From positions 1 to 64,000 of the forward strand of contig JAOLWQ010000003.1 of assembly GCA_028342535.1 (NCBI GenBank): a DNA stretch of 64,000 nt, read 5' to 3'. This document shows positions 19,316-26,405 of this stretch, piece after piece (the first letter of the stretch is position 1; each line of letters opens with the position of its first letter). Made by a program: the position numbers and the translations under genes. The notes beneath the pieces are model-generated. The model was not told the origin of the DNA and did no database searches. It saw only the letters and a list, made by a program, of their open reading frames with translations. The stretch is from Methylophilaceae bacterium (GTDB lineage: Bacteria > Pseudomonadota > Gammaproteobacteria > Burkholderiales > Methylophilaceae).

Positions 19316-19340
19316 TATTTTAAACCTATTTAATCTGATT

Positions 19341-20861
19341 CTAAAAGAAACCAAGTTTAGTTTCTGTATAGCTGACTAATAAGTTCTTAGTTTGTTGGTA
19401 ATGATCAAGCATCATTTTATGATTCTCGCGACCGATACCAGACTGTTTATAACCACCAAAAGCTGCGTGAGCGGGGTAGGCGTGGTAACAATTTGTCCAG
19501 ACTCGGCCTGCCTGAATACCTTTACCCATTCTAAAAGCAGTATTCATATCTCTAGTCCAAACTGCAGCACCTAACCCATAAAGAGTATCATTTGCAATTT
19601 TTAGTGCTTCAGCCTCATCTTTAAATGTTGTGACCGATACGACAGGACCAAAAATCTCTTCTTGGAAAATTCTCATTTTATTATTACCTTTAAATACTGT
19701 TGGTTCAATGTAATAACCTTCGGCATGTTCACCATCCATAATCTTTCTATTGCCACCGATAAGAAGCTCTGCACCTTCTTCTTTTCCTAATGCAATATAA
19801 GATAGAATTTTTTCCATCTGCTCACTGGAAGCTTGAGCACCATGCATATTATCTGGTTCAAGAGGGCTTACTTGTTTAATAGCTTTTACTCTTTCAAGGG
19901 CTCTTTCCATAAATTTATCATAGATAGATTCTTGTATGATTGCTCTTGAAGGACATGTGCAAACTTCCCCCTGATTTAAAGCAAACATTGTGAAACCCTC
20001 AAGTGCCTTATCAAACATACCATCATCTACTTCCATAATATCTTCAAAGAAGATATTAGGAGATTTACCACCTAATTCAAGAGTTACTGGAATAATATTT
20101 TGTGATGCGTATTGCATAATTAGTCGGCCAGTAGTGGTTTCACCTGTAAAGGCAATTTTTGCAATTCGACTTGAGCTTGCGAGTGGCTTTCCTGCTTCTA
20201 AACCAAAGCCATTGACTATATTAAGGGCGCCGGCAGGTAAAAGGTCAGCAATTAGCTCCATTACAACTAGTATTGATACGGGTGTTTGTTCTGCTGGCTT
20301 TAAAACAATACAATTCCCAGCAGCAAGTGCTGGTGCTAGCTTCCATACAGCCATGAGAATTGGAAAATTCCATGGGATAATTTGGCCCACAACCCCTAGA
20401 GGCTCATGAAAATGATAAGCCATAGTATCATTATCAATCTCACCAATACTCCCTTCCTGAGCTCTTATAGCGCCTGCAAAGTATCTAAAATGATCGATTG
20501 CTAAAGGGATATCAGCATTTATACATTCTCTAATAGACTTACCATTATCAATAGTTTCAGCTAGAGAAATTGTCTCAAGATTCTGCTCCATCACGTCAGC
20601 TATTTTTAATAGTATATTAGAGCGCTCTGTCGTGCTTGTTTTCCCCCAAGCATCTTTTGCTGCATGAGCTGCATCTAGGGCTAGTTCGATGTCTTTTTCA
20701 TTAGATCGGGCAACTTCGCAAAATGGTTTTCCAGAAATAGGGGTAATGTTTTCGAAATATTTACCATCAACTGGTTTAGTCCATTTTCCCCCAATAAAAT
20801 TATCATATTTTTCTTTGTATGGACTTTTGATGCCAAGATTATCTAATGTTGTGTATGCCAT
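19341..20861 (-). CDS. NAD(P)-dependent aldehyde dehydrogenase (AldB/ExaC type)
   Basis: Oxidises aldehydes to acids. The 506-aa protein has PWNFP (about residues 163-167), the general base Glu262 (LELGGKSPN), and catalytic Cys301 in [10 protein letters not shown] with a second Cys at 303. It resembles the acetaldehyde dehydrogenase branch (AldB, ExaC, AcoD), which typically pairs with DUF779. The natural substrate could be acetaldehyde or another short aldehyde; a role against formaldehyde by-products in a methylotroph is only inference. I start at ATG 20861 because GGAGG lies six bases upstream; a TTG at 20873 is rejected. A 7-bp inverted repeat lies in its leader. Confidence 0.93.
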   Translation of the reverse strand: MAYTTLDNLGIKSPYKEKYDNFIGGKWTKPVDGKYFENITPISGKPFCEVARSNEKDIELALDAAHAAKDAWGKTSTTERSNILLKIADVMEQNLETISLAETIDNGKSIRECINADIPLAIDHFRYFAGAIRAQEGSIGEIDNDTMAYHFHEPLGVVGQIIPWNFPILMAVWKLAPALAAGNCIVLKPAEQTPVSILVVMELIADLLPAGALNIVNGFGLEAGKPLASSSRIAKIAFTGETTTGRLIMQYASQNIIPVTLELGGKSPNIFFEDIMEVDDGMFDKALEGFTMFALNQGEVCTCPSRAIIQESIYDKFMERALERVKAIKQVSPLEPDNMHGAQASSEQMEKILSYIALGKEEGAELLIGGNRKIMDGEHAEGYYIEPTVFKGNNKMRIFQEEIFGPVVSVTTFKDEAEALKIANDTLYGLGAAVWTRDMNTAFRMGKGIQAGRVWTNCYHAYPAHAAFGGYKQSGIGRENHKMMLDHYQQTKNLLVSYTETKLGFF

Positions 20862-20886
20862 TGATTCCTCCAATTATTTAAATTGC

Positions 20887-20906
20887 TTAATATGTACGTA
20901 TATTAA
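20887..20906. promoter_or_regulatory. Inverted repeat in the aldehyde dehydrogenase leader
   Basis: TTAATAT and ATATTAA separated by six bases, about 25 bp upstream of the aldehyde dehydrogenase start. It could be an operator for a local regulator, but in such A+T-rich DNA a 7-bp arm can arise by chance. No regulator gene lies nearby. Confidence 0.3.
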
Positions 20907-21053
20907 AAGACCTTAAGGTATTAAAATAAATTTTAGTATTACTTTGCATGCGAATTTTATTTAATCATTACAATAAACCGCTATTCTCTTTAAATCAAGA
21001 TGTACCATTAAAATTCTTTTTTAAAAATACCTTAATCAATACATTAATAGCTA

Positions 21054-21059
21054 TATAAT
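21054..21059 (+). promoter_or_regulatory. -10 box of the tRNA-Ser promoter
   Basis: A consensus TATAAT ends ten bases before the tRNA 5' end, right for a short tRNA leader. No good -35 hexamer is seen at 16-18 bp upstream; TTAATC at 21032 is weak. Confidence 0.5.
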
Positions 21060-21068
21060 TTATCGTTC

Positions 21069-21158
21069 GGAAGGGTGGATGAGTGGTTTAAGTCGCACGC
21101 TTGGAAAGCGTGTTCAGGTTCATACCTGACGCGGGTTCGAATCCCGCTCCTTCCTCCA
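21069..21158 (+). tRNA. tRNA-Ser (anticodon GGA)
   Basis: Class II tRNA of 90 nt. Acceptor stem GGAAGGG pairs with TCCTTCC, the anticodon loop is TTGGAAA in a CACGC/GCGTG stem, and there is a long variable arm and a GCGGG TTCGAAT CCCGC T-arm. CCA is encoded. Odd point: the discriminator base before CCA is T, whereas bacterial tRNA-Ser nearly always has G there. Confidence 0.95.
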
Positions 21159-21223
21159 CATTTATTTGATATTGATTGATAATAGTCGATAATGAAAGAT
21201 GATAATTTAACTGGATTTTTTAA

Positions 21224-21592
21224 ATGAAGCGCTTATTTTTTATTTTATTTTTTTTGTATACTCAAAATGTAAATGCAAATTGGATTACTTTCTATCAAAG
21301 TCAGATATTTAAAGCTAATTTACTCTTAAGCTCTGTTAGTCAAAATGGACAAAAAACTCAAGCCCTCATTGAAATAAAGTTTAAGGAAAAAATATCTTAT
21401 GATGAAGTCAGTTCGTATGTATTAATTCTGGAGCATACTTGCGGGGAAACGAAGTACTCCATTATTGAAGAAAAATTTTATCAAGGCATAGCAAATAAAA
21501 GTAAAGAAGTTTATACAATTAATAATCCTAAAATATTTAAGGAATATGTTTCTGAAACGTTACCATATCTTATTAAACAAACTTGTATCTAA
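21224..21592 (+). CDS. Unidentified exported protein
   Basis: Protein of 122 aa that I do not recognise. It starts with a clear signal peptide (KRLFFILFFLYTQNVNA, cleavage likely after NANA/NVNA near residue 19). The mature part is small, with Lys-rich and aromatic residues and two Cys (CGETKY, and the C-terminal KQTCI), which could form a disulphide. It stands alone between tRNA-Ser and the convergent L,D-transpeptidase gene, from which it is separated by only 3 bp. Signal peptide and reading frame make it credible as a real gene; no function can be given. Confidence 0.65.
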   Translation: MKRLFFILFFLYTQNVNANWITFYQSQIFKANLLLSSVSQNGQKTQALIEIKFKEKISYDEVSSYVLILEHTCGETKYSIIEEKFYQGIANKSKEVYTINNPKIFKEYVSETLPYLIKQTCI

Positions 21593-21595
21593 AAC

Positions 21596-22918
21596 TCACT
21601 CAGTCCCTTCATAAATTATTCTCCATTTCCCATTCTTATTCTTCCATATTTGCCTTTTTTTTGTTTTATTGGATATCAAATTACTCTCGTATTCTTGGTT
21701 AAAAAAAACAATTCTTAGTTGATCTTCAGTTGATGGGTATTCATAAATAGATATATTTTTTAATCCGATTGTAATATTTCTAGATTTTTTAAAAACACTT
21801 TTCTTAAGTAGAGACCATTTTTTATAATTTAAATTATTATATTTTGCATCAGAACTATAAAAATTTATGTATTCCTCATAGTTCGTATTTATCCAAGCCT
21901 CTTTCCATTTAGTTACTGAGTTAAGGAGTTGCTTTTGGTCTTTTTTCAAATCTTCTTCATTTCTTAATCCCAAATCAATAATGCTTAAATTAGATAAAAT
22001 AACTGGTGTCCCAACTGTATCTAAGACATTTTTTAATTCTACAAGATCTTTATTTGATAATACTATGCAGCCATCACTTGCTTCAGGAGCTCTACTATAT
22101 GTAGATTTAGAAGTTCCATGAATCCATATACCAGAGCCGGTATATTGATTAATTTTATCAAAATTATTTGGGTAATTGATTGGATAAGCGCCACTACCAT
22201 AAAAATCAGTTAATTCTCGTTTTATTTTTTTTTGAAGAAAGTATGTTCCAAATGGAGTCTTTTTATCACCTTCAAATTTTTTACCGTATCCATTCTTACC
22301 AATAGAAATATAATGATCTGATAAATAAAAGTATTTATTTTTCTTATTTTCAAATACAAAAAGTCTGGAGCTGTCCATGTCTACATAAATAAGATACTTA
22401 TCTTTTACATCTGGAATAATGTTAAATTTAGGTAACTTATTATTTTTATGAGAAATCAAGTATCCTTTTATTCTTCTTTGAGCTTCTTTTTTAAGCTCCG
22501 TTACTTTAATTGAGTTAATTGCAACTGCACTGCCACCAAAATTATCAATGCTCATCGAGTAAGCAGTTAAAATATCTCCACGAATTAGATGGGCAAGCTT
22601 AAAATTAGGAGCTAAAGTTATTAATTCATCAATAATTTTGCTTGCATGATCAAGTTTGCCATTTGATATTAATTCTAAAGATTGCATTAATAGTGATTCA
22701 ACTGTTTTTATATTATTTTCTTGGATTGGTATTAATGAAGAAGCAGGGTCAGTACTAGTATTTTTATTTGATATTATTTCTAGGAATTTACTTATAAAAA
22801 TTTCTCTTTGCTTTTCTGGTTTTTGGTTAAAAAAGCTATCAACATTTTTTTCTTGACCATCTTCAAAACTCAATACATTAAAGCAGAAAAAAAATAAGAT
22901 AAGTAAAAAAAAGCGCAT
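21596..22918 (-). CDS. L,D-transpeptidase (YkuD/ErfK type) with C-terminal NTF2-like domain
   Basis: Periplasmic enzyme of the YkuD family, which cross-links peptidoglycan or attaches proteins to it; YafK/DpaA-type members cut such links. The 440-aa protein has a signal peptide (about residues 1-17), a helical part with a TPR-like stretch (70-120), and the YkuD domain (about 174-310) with His267 (IWIHGTSKS) and nucleophile Cys284 (SDGCIVL). The C-terminal domain (about 330-440, beginning WKEAW) resembles the Cds6/NTF2-like domain. The upstream gene on the same strand, 25 bp away, ends in a related domain beginning WKAAW, so the two proteins probably work together. Confidence 0.85.
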   Translation of the reverse strand: MRFFLLILFFFCFNVLSFEDGQEKNVDSFFNQKPEKQREIFISKFLEIISNKNTSTDPASSLIPIQENNIKTVESLLMQSLELISNGKLDHASKIIDELITLAPNFKLAHLIRGDILTAYSMSIDNFGGSAVAINSIKVTELKKEAQRRIKGYLISHKNNKLPKFNIIPDVKDKYLIYVDMDSSRLFVFENKKNKYFYLSDHYISIGKNGYGKKFEGDKKTPFGTYFLQKKIKRELTDFYGSGAYPINYPNNFDKINQYTGSGIWIHGTSKSTYSRAPEASDGCIVLSNKDLVELKNVLDTVGTPVILSNLSIIDLGLRNEEDLKKDQKQLLNSVTKWKEAWINTNYEEYINFYSSDAKYNNLNYKKWSLLKKSVFKKSRNITIGLKNISIYEYPSTEDQLRIVFFNQEYESNLISNKTKKRQIWKNKNGKWRIIYEGTE

Positions 22919-22943
22919 AGTGAATTATAAGTTTAAAATTTGT

Positions 22944-23876
22944 TTATTTAGAAGTTTCTTCTAAAATAAGCCAATGATTAGCTTCTCTTACAAAAACTAA
23001 AGTTTTTTTTGAAGTTTGATTTAAAGCCCCAGATTTATAATTCTGATTAAAAGTTGCTATAGCTTTTTTATTGTCGAACTTTACTTTTATGTTCGATAAA
23101 GAAATGACAATTATTTTTTTTGAGATTATTCTATTTAATCTATAGTTTTCCCATTCAGACTTATTCATATTATTTGGGTATTTAAAACTTGAAGAATAAG
23201 AAGATAAGTAATCCTCCATATTTTTATTTTCCCAAGCTGCTTTCCAATTTTCTATACGACTTAAAATATCTTTGGACAAATTTTCTTTTGTGGGCTTCAA
23301 AGGTTTAGTTTTTTTCTTTTCTTTAATTGAATCAATTTTAGTATTTCTTGTATTTGGTTGGTAGTTAAATAATTGTGTAATCATAGAAAGTTTTGTTATT
23401 GCAATATTGTTTGACTTGTCTATTTCTAAAGCATTGTTGTAAGCCTCACTCGCCATCTTGGTGAAAATATCTCCAAGATTTATATGCGCAGTTAGATAGC
23501 TAGGATTTGTTTTAATGGCTTGTTCAAGAATCTCTTTTGCTAAATCATATTGACCTTTTCCAGCATAAAGTACTGCAAGATTATTAAAGGGTTCTGGTAG
23601 CTCTGGGAATCGTTCAGTTAAATCTCTGAATGTATCAATTGCTTGATTATTTTTCCCCATATTTGTTTCAATGATACCTTTGTAAAATAATAATTCTGGG
23701 TCATTTAAATTATCTTCAATTGATTTATTTATAAGAGTTTCAGCACGAGTATATTTACCATCTTTTAAAAGAAACTTAATTTCATCTATATTGGATTGCG
23801 CATTTGATGCAAAAGATGAAAGCAAAAAAAAGCTTGCGATTAGTGCTGATATTAAGTGAATATTTTTACTCTTCAT
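22944..23876 (-). CDS. Exported TPR protein with Cds6/NTF2-like C-terminal domain
   Basis: Protein of 310 aa. A signal peptide ends near ANA-QS (residue 26). TPR repeats span about residues 30-170, including PELLFYKGIIETNMGKNNQA and PEPFNNLAVLYAGKGQYDLA. A linker rich in Lys/Pro follows, and then an NTF2-like domain (about 210-310) starting WKAAWENKNMEDYLSSYSS. The same pattern (WK-AW, Y-x2-Y/F-YSS) recurs at the end of the adjacent L,D-transpeptidase. I infer a periplasmic partner or scaffold for that enzyme. The exact role is unknown. Confidence 0.8.
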   Translation of the reverse strand: MKSKNIHLISALIASFFLLSSFASNAQSNIDEIKFLLKDGKYTRAETLINKSIEDNLNDPELLFYKGIIETNMGKNNQAIDTFRDLTERFPELPEPFNNLAVLYAGKGQYDLAKEILEQAIKTNPSYLTAHINLGDIFTKMASEAYNNALEIDKSNNIAITKLSMITQLFNYQPNTRNTKIDSIKEKKKTKPLKPTKENLSKDILSRIENWKAAWENKNMEDYLSSYSSSFKYPNNMNKSEWENYRLNRIISKKIIVISLSNIKVKFDNKKAIATFNQNYKSGALNQTSKKTLVFVREANHWLILEETSK

Positions 23877-23949
23877 AAATTTTAAAAAAACTATAAGCTT
23901 ATTAATATAATAATTTTAATTTTACCTGAATGAAATACATAATAGGAAA

Positions 23950-24507
23950 TTAAGCCTGAATTGGTTTCTTGTAGTCTTTGTCTATACTATTTTTTGGTTT
24001 AGATAATCCTATAGCTCCACAAAAGTCACCATTAATATTTAAAGTATCTTTTGGAAGATTCTCTAGTATTTCCTTTGAAAACTTAATCAATAATTTATCA
24101 TAGATTGTATTGATGTGTGAATTAGCTATTTGATTTATCCGACCTTGGCGTTGCGCCTTAATTATGTGTGTTTTTTTAAGCACATTCGAAGAAGTGTATA
24201 TTTTTATCTTAAATTCTCCATGAAGGGTAGTCATTGATGGATTATAAAAGACTTGGGGCTCAATTAAAAATATGTATTTAGATTCAACACCTGCTGCACA
24301 TTTTGTTATTTTTGATTGTAAATTTCTATTTATAGCTTCTTCTATCATTGGACCTTGAAGGTATACATGTAAATCTCCATATGGCGAAGGTCTCATACTA
24401 TCACTATGATTGTAATATCTTTCATAAATAAAATACTGGAAGTCTTGTGAAAATGAGTTGACTGATATTAACAAAAGAAAGATAAGCGTATAGTTAAATT
24501 TTTTCAT
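23950..24507 (-). CDS. Unidentified exported protein
   Basis: Protein of 185 aa that I do not recognise. A signal peptide (KKFNYTLIFLLLISVNSFS, cleavage near residue 20) is clear. The mature part is rich in aromatic residues, with two Cys (TKCAAG, GDFCGAIG) and a mid-region with alternating polar/hydrophobic residues (EFKIKIYTSSNVL) that suggests beta strands. It lies 73 bp upstream of the TPR gene on the same strand and is divergent from the nuclease gene 17 bp away, so it may head the TPR/L,D-transpeptidase transcript. Envelope location is likely; function unknown. Confidence 0.65.
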   Translation of the reverse strand: MKKFNYTLIFLLLISVNSFSQDFQYFIYERYYNHSDSMRPSPYGDLHVYLQGPMIEEAINRNLQSKITKCAAGVESKYIFLIEPQVFYNPSMTTLHGEFKIKIYTSSNVLKKTHIIKAQRQGRINQIANSHINTIYDKLLIKFSKEILENLPKDTLNINGDFCGAIGLSKPKNSIDKDYKKPIQA

Positions 24508-24524
24508 TATTAAATTTTATTTCC

Positions 24525-25037
24525 ATGCGTTTAAAAAGTTTCCTAATTGTAATGCTTTTTTTATTAAGTACATATAGTTTTGCTGATTTTAATGCTAAGG
24601 TTGTTCATATTATTGATGGCGATACTATTGATGTATTAGTTGAGAATAACAAAAAATTAAGAATTAGATTGTTAGGTATTGATACTCCTGAACTAAAACA
24701 ATATTTTGGACATGAATCATCTTCTTACTTAAAAAAAATTCTTAATGGGAAGTCTGTAAGAATTATTTCAAACCCAGACAAAAATAAACCTTATACGCTA
24801 GGTTATTATAAAAGAATTATCGGAAAAGTTCTTTTGAATGGAGTAGATATTAATTTAGAGATGATAAAAAAAGGTATGGCATGGCATTTTAAAAAATATA
24901 AGAAAAACCAACCTTTAGATGAAAGTCGCAGTTATAATGAAGCTGAAAGTAAAGCGCGGAAAAAAAATATTGGTCTATGGTCAGAAGATAATCCATTGCC
25001 CCCATGGAAATGGAGAAAACTAAATAGAAAAAGATAG
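24525..25037 (+). CDS. Secreted thermonuclease-like (SNase) protein
   Basis: Staphylococcal-nuclease-fold protein of 170 aa with a signal peptide (cleavage near residue 20, FA-DF). Expected active-site pieces are present: HIIDGDTIDV (Asp31/Asp33), RIRLLGIDTPE (Arg residues 46/48, Asp53, Glu56), and a later KRIIGKV carrying a basic residue equivalent to the second catalytic Arg. It probably degrades nucleic acid in the periplasm or outside the cell. It is divergent from the unidentified exported gene and followed by a peroxidase-like gene 36 bp on. Confidence 0.88.
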   Translation: MRLKSFLIVMLFLLSTYSFADFNAKVVHIIDGDTIDVLVENNKKLRIRLLGIDTPELKQYFGHESSSYLKKILNGKSVRIISNPDKNKPYTLGYYKRIIGKVLLNGVDINLEMIKKGMAWHFKKYKKNQPLDESRSYNEAESKARKKNIGLWSEDNPLPPWKWRKLNRKR

Positions 25038-25073
25038 CTTGAACAATTTTATTAATTAATTGTCGGATAAATT

Positions 25074-25595
25074 ATGAAAACTTTATTAATCAGTCTGTTA
25101 CTTATGCCTTTAATTTCTTTAGGAGCTTGTATGGATTTTTATAACCAAGACTTAAAAACACTCCAAGGTGAAAATTTTGATCTTTGCAAACATCAAGATA
25201 AGCCAATTCTTTTCGTCAATACAGCAAGTAAGTGTGGCTTTACATCTCAGTTTGAAGGTCTTGAAAATCTTTATCGAAAAAATAAAGATAATATTATGGT
25301 CGTGGGTTTTCCATCTAATGATTTCAATCAAGAATTAACAACAGATAAAGAAATTCAAGATTTTTGTAAGATGACTTATGCAGTTGAGTTTCCAATGATG
25401 AGTAAGTCTAGCGTTATAGGGCCAAAAGCAAATAGTGTATATAAAAACCTAGCATCTATTACTGGCGAGGCACCATTATGGAATTTTTATAAATTTCTTG
25501 TCATGCCTAATGCAGAATCAGTCCATGTTTTTGGGAGTATGACAAGCCCAGATTCAAAAAAAATAACAAACCTATTAGAGCCCTACATTAAATAA
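25074..25595 (+). CDS. Glutathione peroxidase-family protein, probable lipoprotein
   Basis: Thiol peroxidase of the GPx family, 173 aa. The peroxidatic Cys54 is in NTASKCGFTSQ, a Trp is present in PLWNFYKF, and a second Cys occurs in DFCKMTYAVEFPM, the usual site of the resolving Cys of thioredoxin-dependent GPx. The familiar FPCNQF motif is FPSNDF here. The N-terminus (MKTLLISLLLMPLISLGAC) looks like a signal sequence with a possible lipobox at Cys19, so it may be membrane-anchored outside the cytoplasm. It ends next to the convergent ppsR stop with no spacer. Confidence 0.88.
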   Translation: MKTLLISLLLMPLISLGACMDFYNQDLKTLQGENFDLCKHQDKPILFVNTASKCGFTSQFEGLENLYRKNKDNIMVVGFPSNDFNQELTTDKEIQDFCKMTYAVEFPMMSKSSVIGPKANSVYKNLASITGEAPLWNFYKFLVMPNAESVHVFGSMTSPDSKKITNLLEPYIK

Positions 25596-26405
25596 TTAAA
25601 TTTTATTTATATTTTGGATGATGATAGCAGAGAGTTCCTCCACTGATCTTGAGGTTGATTCAGCCATAGGAATACTCAATCTTTTCATTAAGTCTTCTGC
25701 TAAGCCAACTTCTTCACGACAATTTGATAAAGACGCATAATTACTGTTAGGCCTTCTTTCACTTCTTAATGAGTGAAGTCTTTCTGGTTTAATTGTTAAC
25801 CCAAAAATTTTATCGAGGTATCCTTCTAGAATAGGAGGAAGAGTGCCCCTACTAAAATCTTCAGGAATTAATGGATAGTTAGCTGCTTTAATACCAAATT
25901 GCATTGCTAAATATACGCTAGTTGGAGTTTTTCCTGAACGTGAAACACCAACAAGAATAACCTGGGCCTGATTTAATCCTGAGTGAGTTATGCCGTCATC
26001 ATGTCCGAGAGCAAAATTAATTGCTTCCATTCTAGGGCCATAATTATTTCCAGTCATACTATGAGACACGCCTGGACGAGTTAATGGGTCTTCTTTTATT
26101 TCAAGCCCAAGTGGATTGATGAATGCTTCAAATAAATCAACATAATATGCATCTACTGCTTTTAATTCTTTCCTTAATTTATTATTACCAATTGACATAA
26201 TTACTATGGGCCTGACACCGCCAAGCATTTTGGCATTAGCAATTCTTTTTTGAGCATCTTCAACTTTAGATTCTGAATCTATAAAAGGCAGACGAATTTG
26301 CTCGAATTCTGTATCAGGAAAATGGGCTAATAAACCACCAAGAGAACCTGCAGTAATTCCCGTACCATCTGAAATAAAAAAAGCCGTTCTTTTATTTTTG
26401 CTCAT
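25596..26405 (-). CDS. ppsR: PEP synthase regulatory protein (kinase/phosphorylase) PpsR
   Basis: DUF299-family bifunctional enzyme. It inactivates PEP synthase by ADP-dependent phosphorylation of an active-site threonine, and reactivates it by phosphorolysis. The 269-aa protein has FFISDGTGITA at the start and a P-loop-like GVSRSGKT at residues 153-160. It directly follows ppsA on the same strand, with ATG right after the ppsA stop, the standard ppsA-ppsR pair in this group of bacteria. Confidence 0.94.
   Translation of the reverse strand: MSKNKRTAFFISDGTGITAGSLGGLLAHFPDTEFEQIRLPFIDSESKVEDAQKRIANAKMLGGVRPIVIMSIGNNKLRKELKAVDAYYVDLFEAFINPLGLEIKEDPLTRPGVSHSMTGNNYGPRMEAINFALGHDDGITHSGLNQAQVILVGVSRSGKTPTSVYLAMQFGIKAANYPLIPEDFSRGTLPPILEGYLDKIFGLTIKPERLHSLRSERRPNSNYASLSNCREEVGLAEDLMKRLSIPMAESTSRSVEELSAIIIQNINKI

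Noticed and set aside
19990-20409. 139-codon plus-strand reading frame
   Set aside because: It lies antisense inside the aldehyde dehydrogenase, with no start signal and no family resemblance.
25074-25595. Selenoprotein form of the glutathione peroxidase
   Set aside because: The peroxidatic position is an ordinary Cys codon; no in-frame TGA is present.
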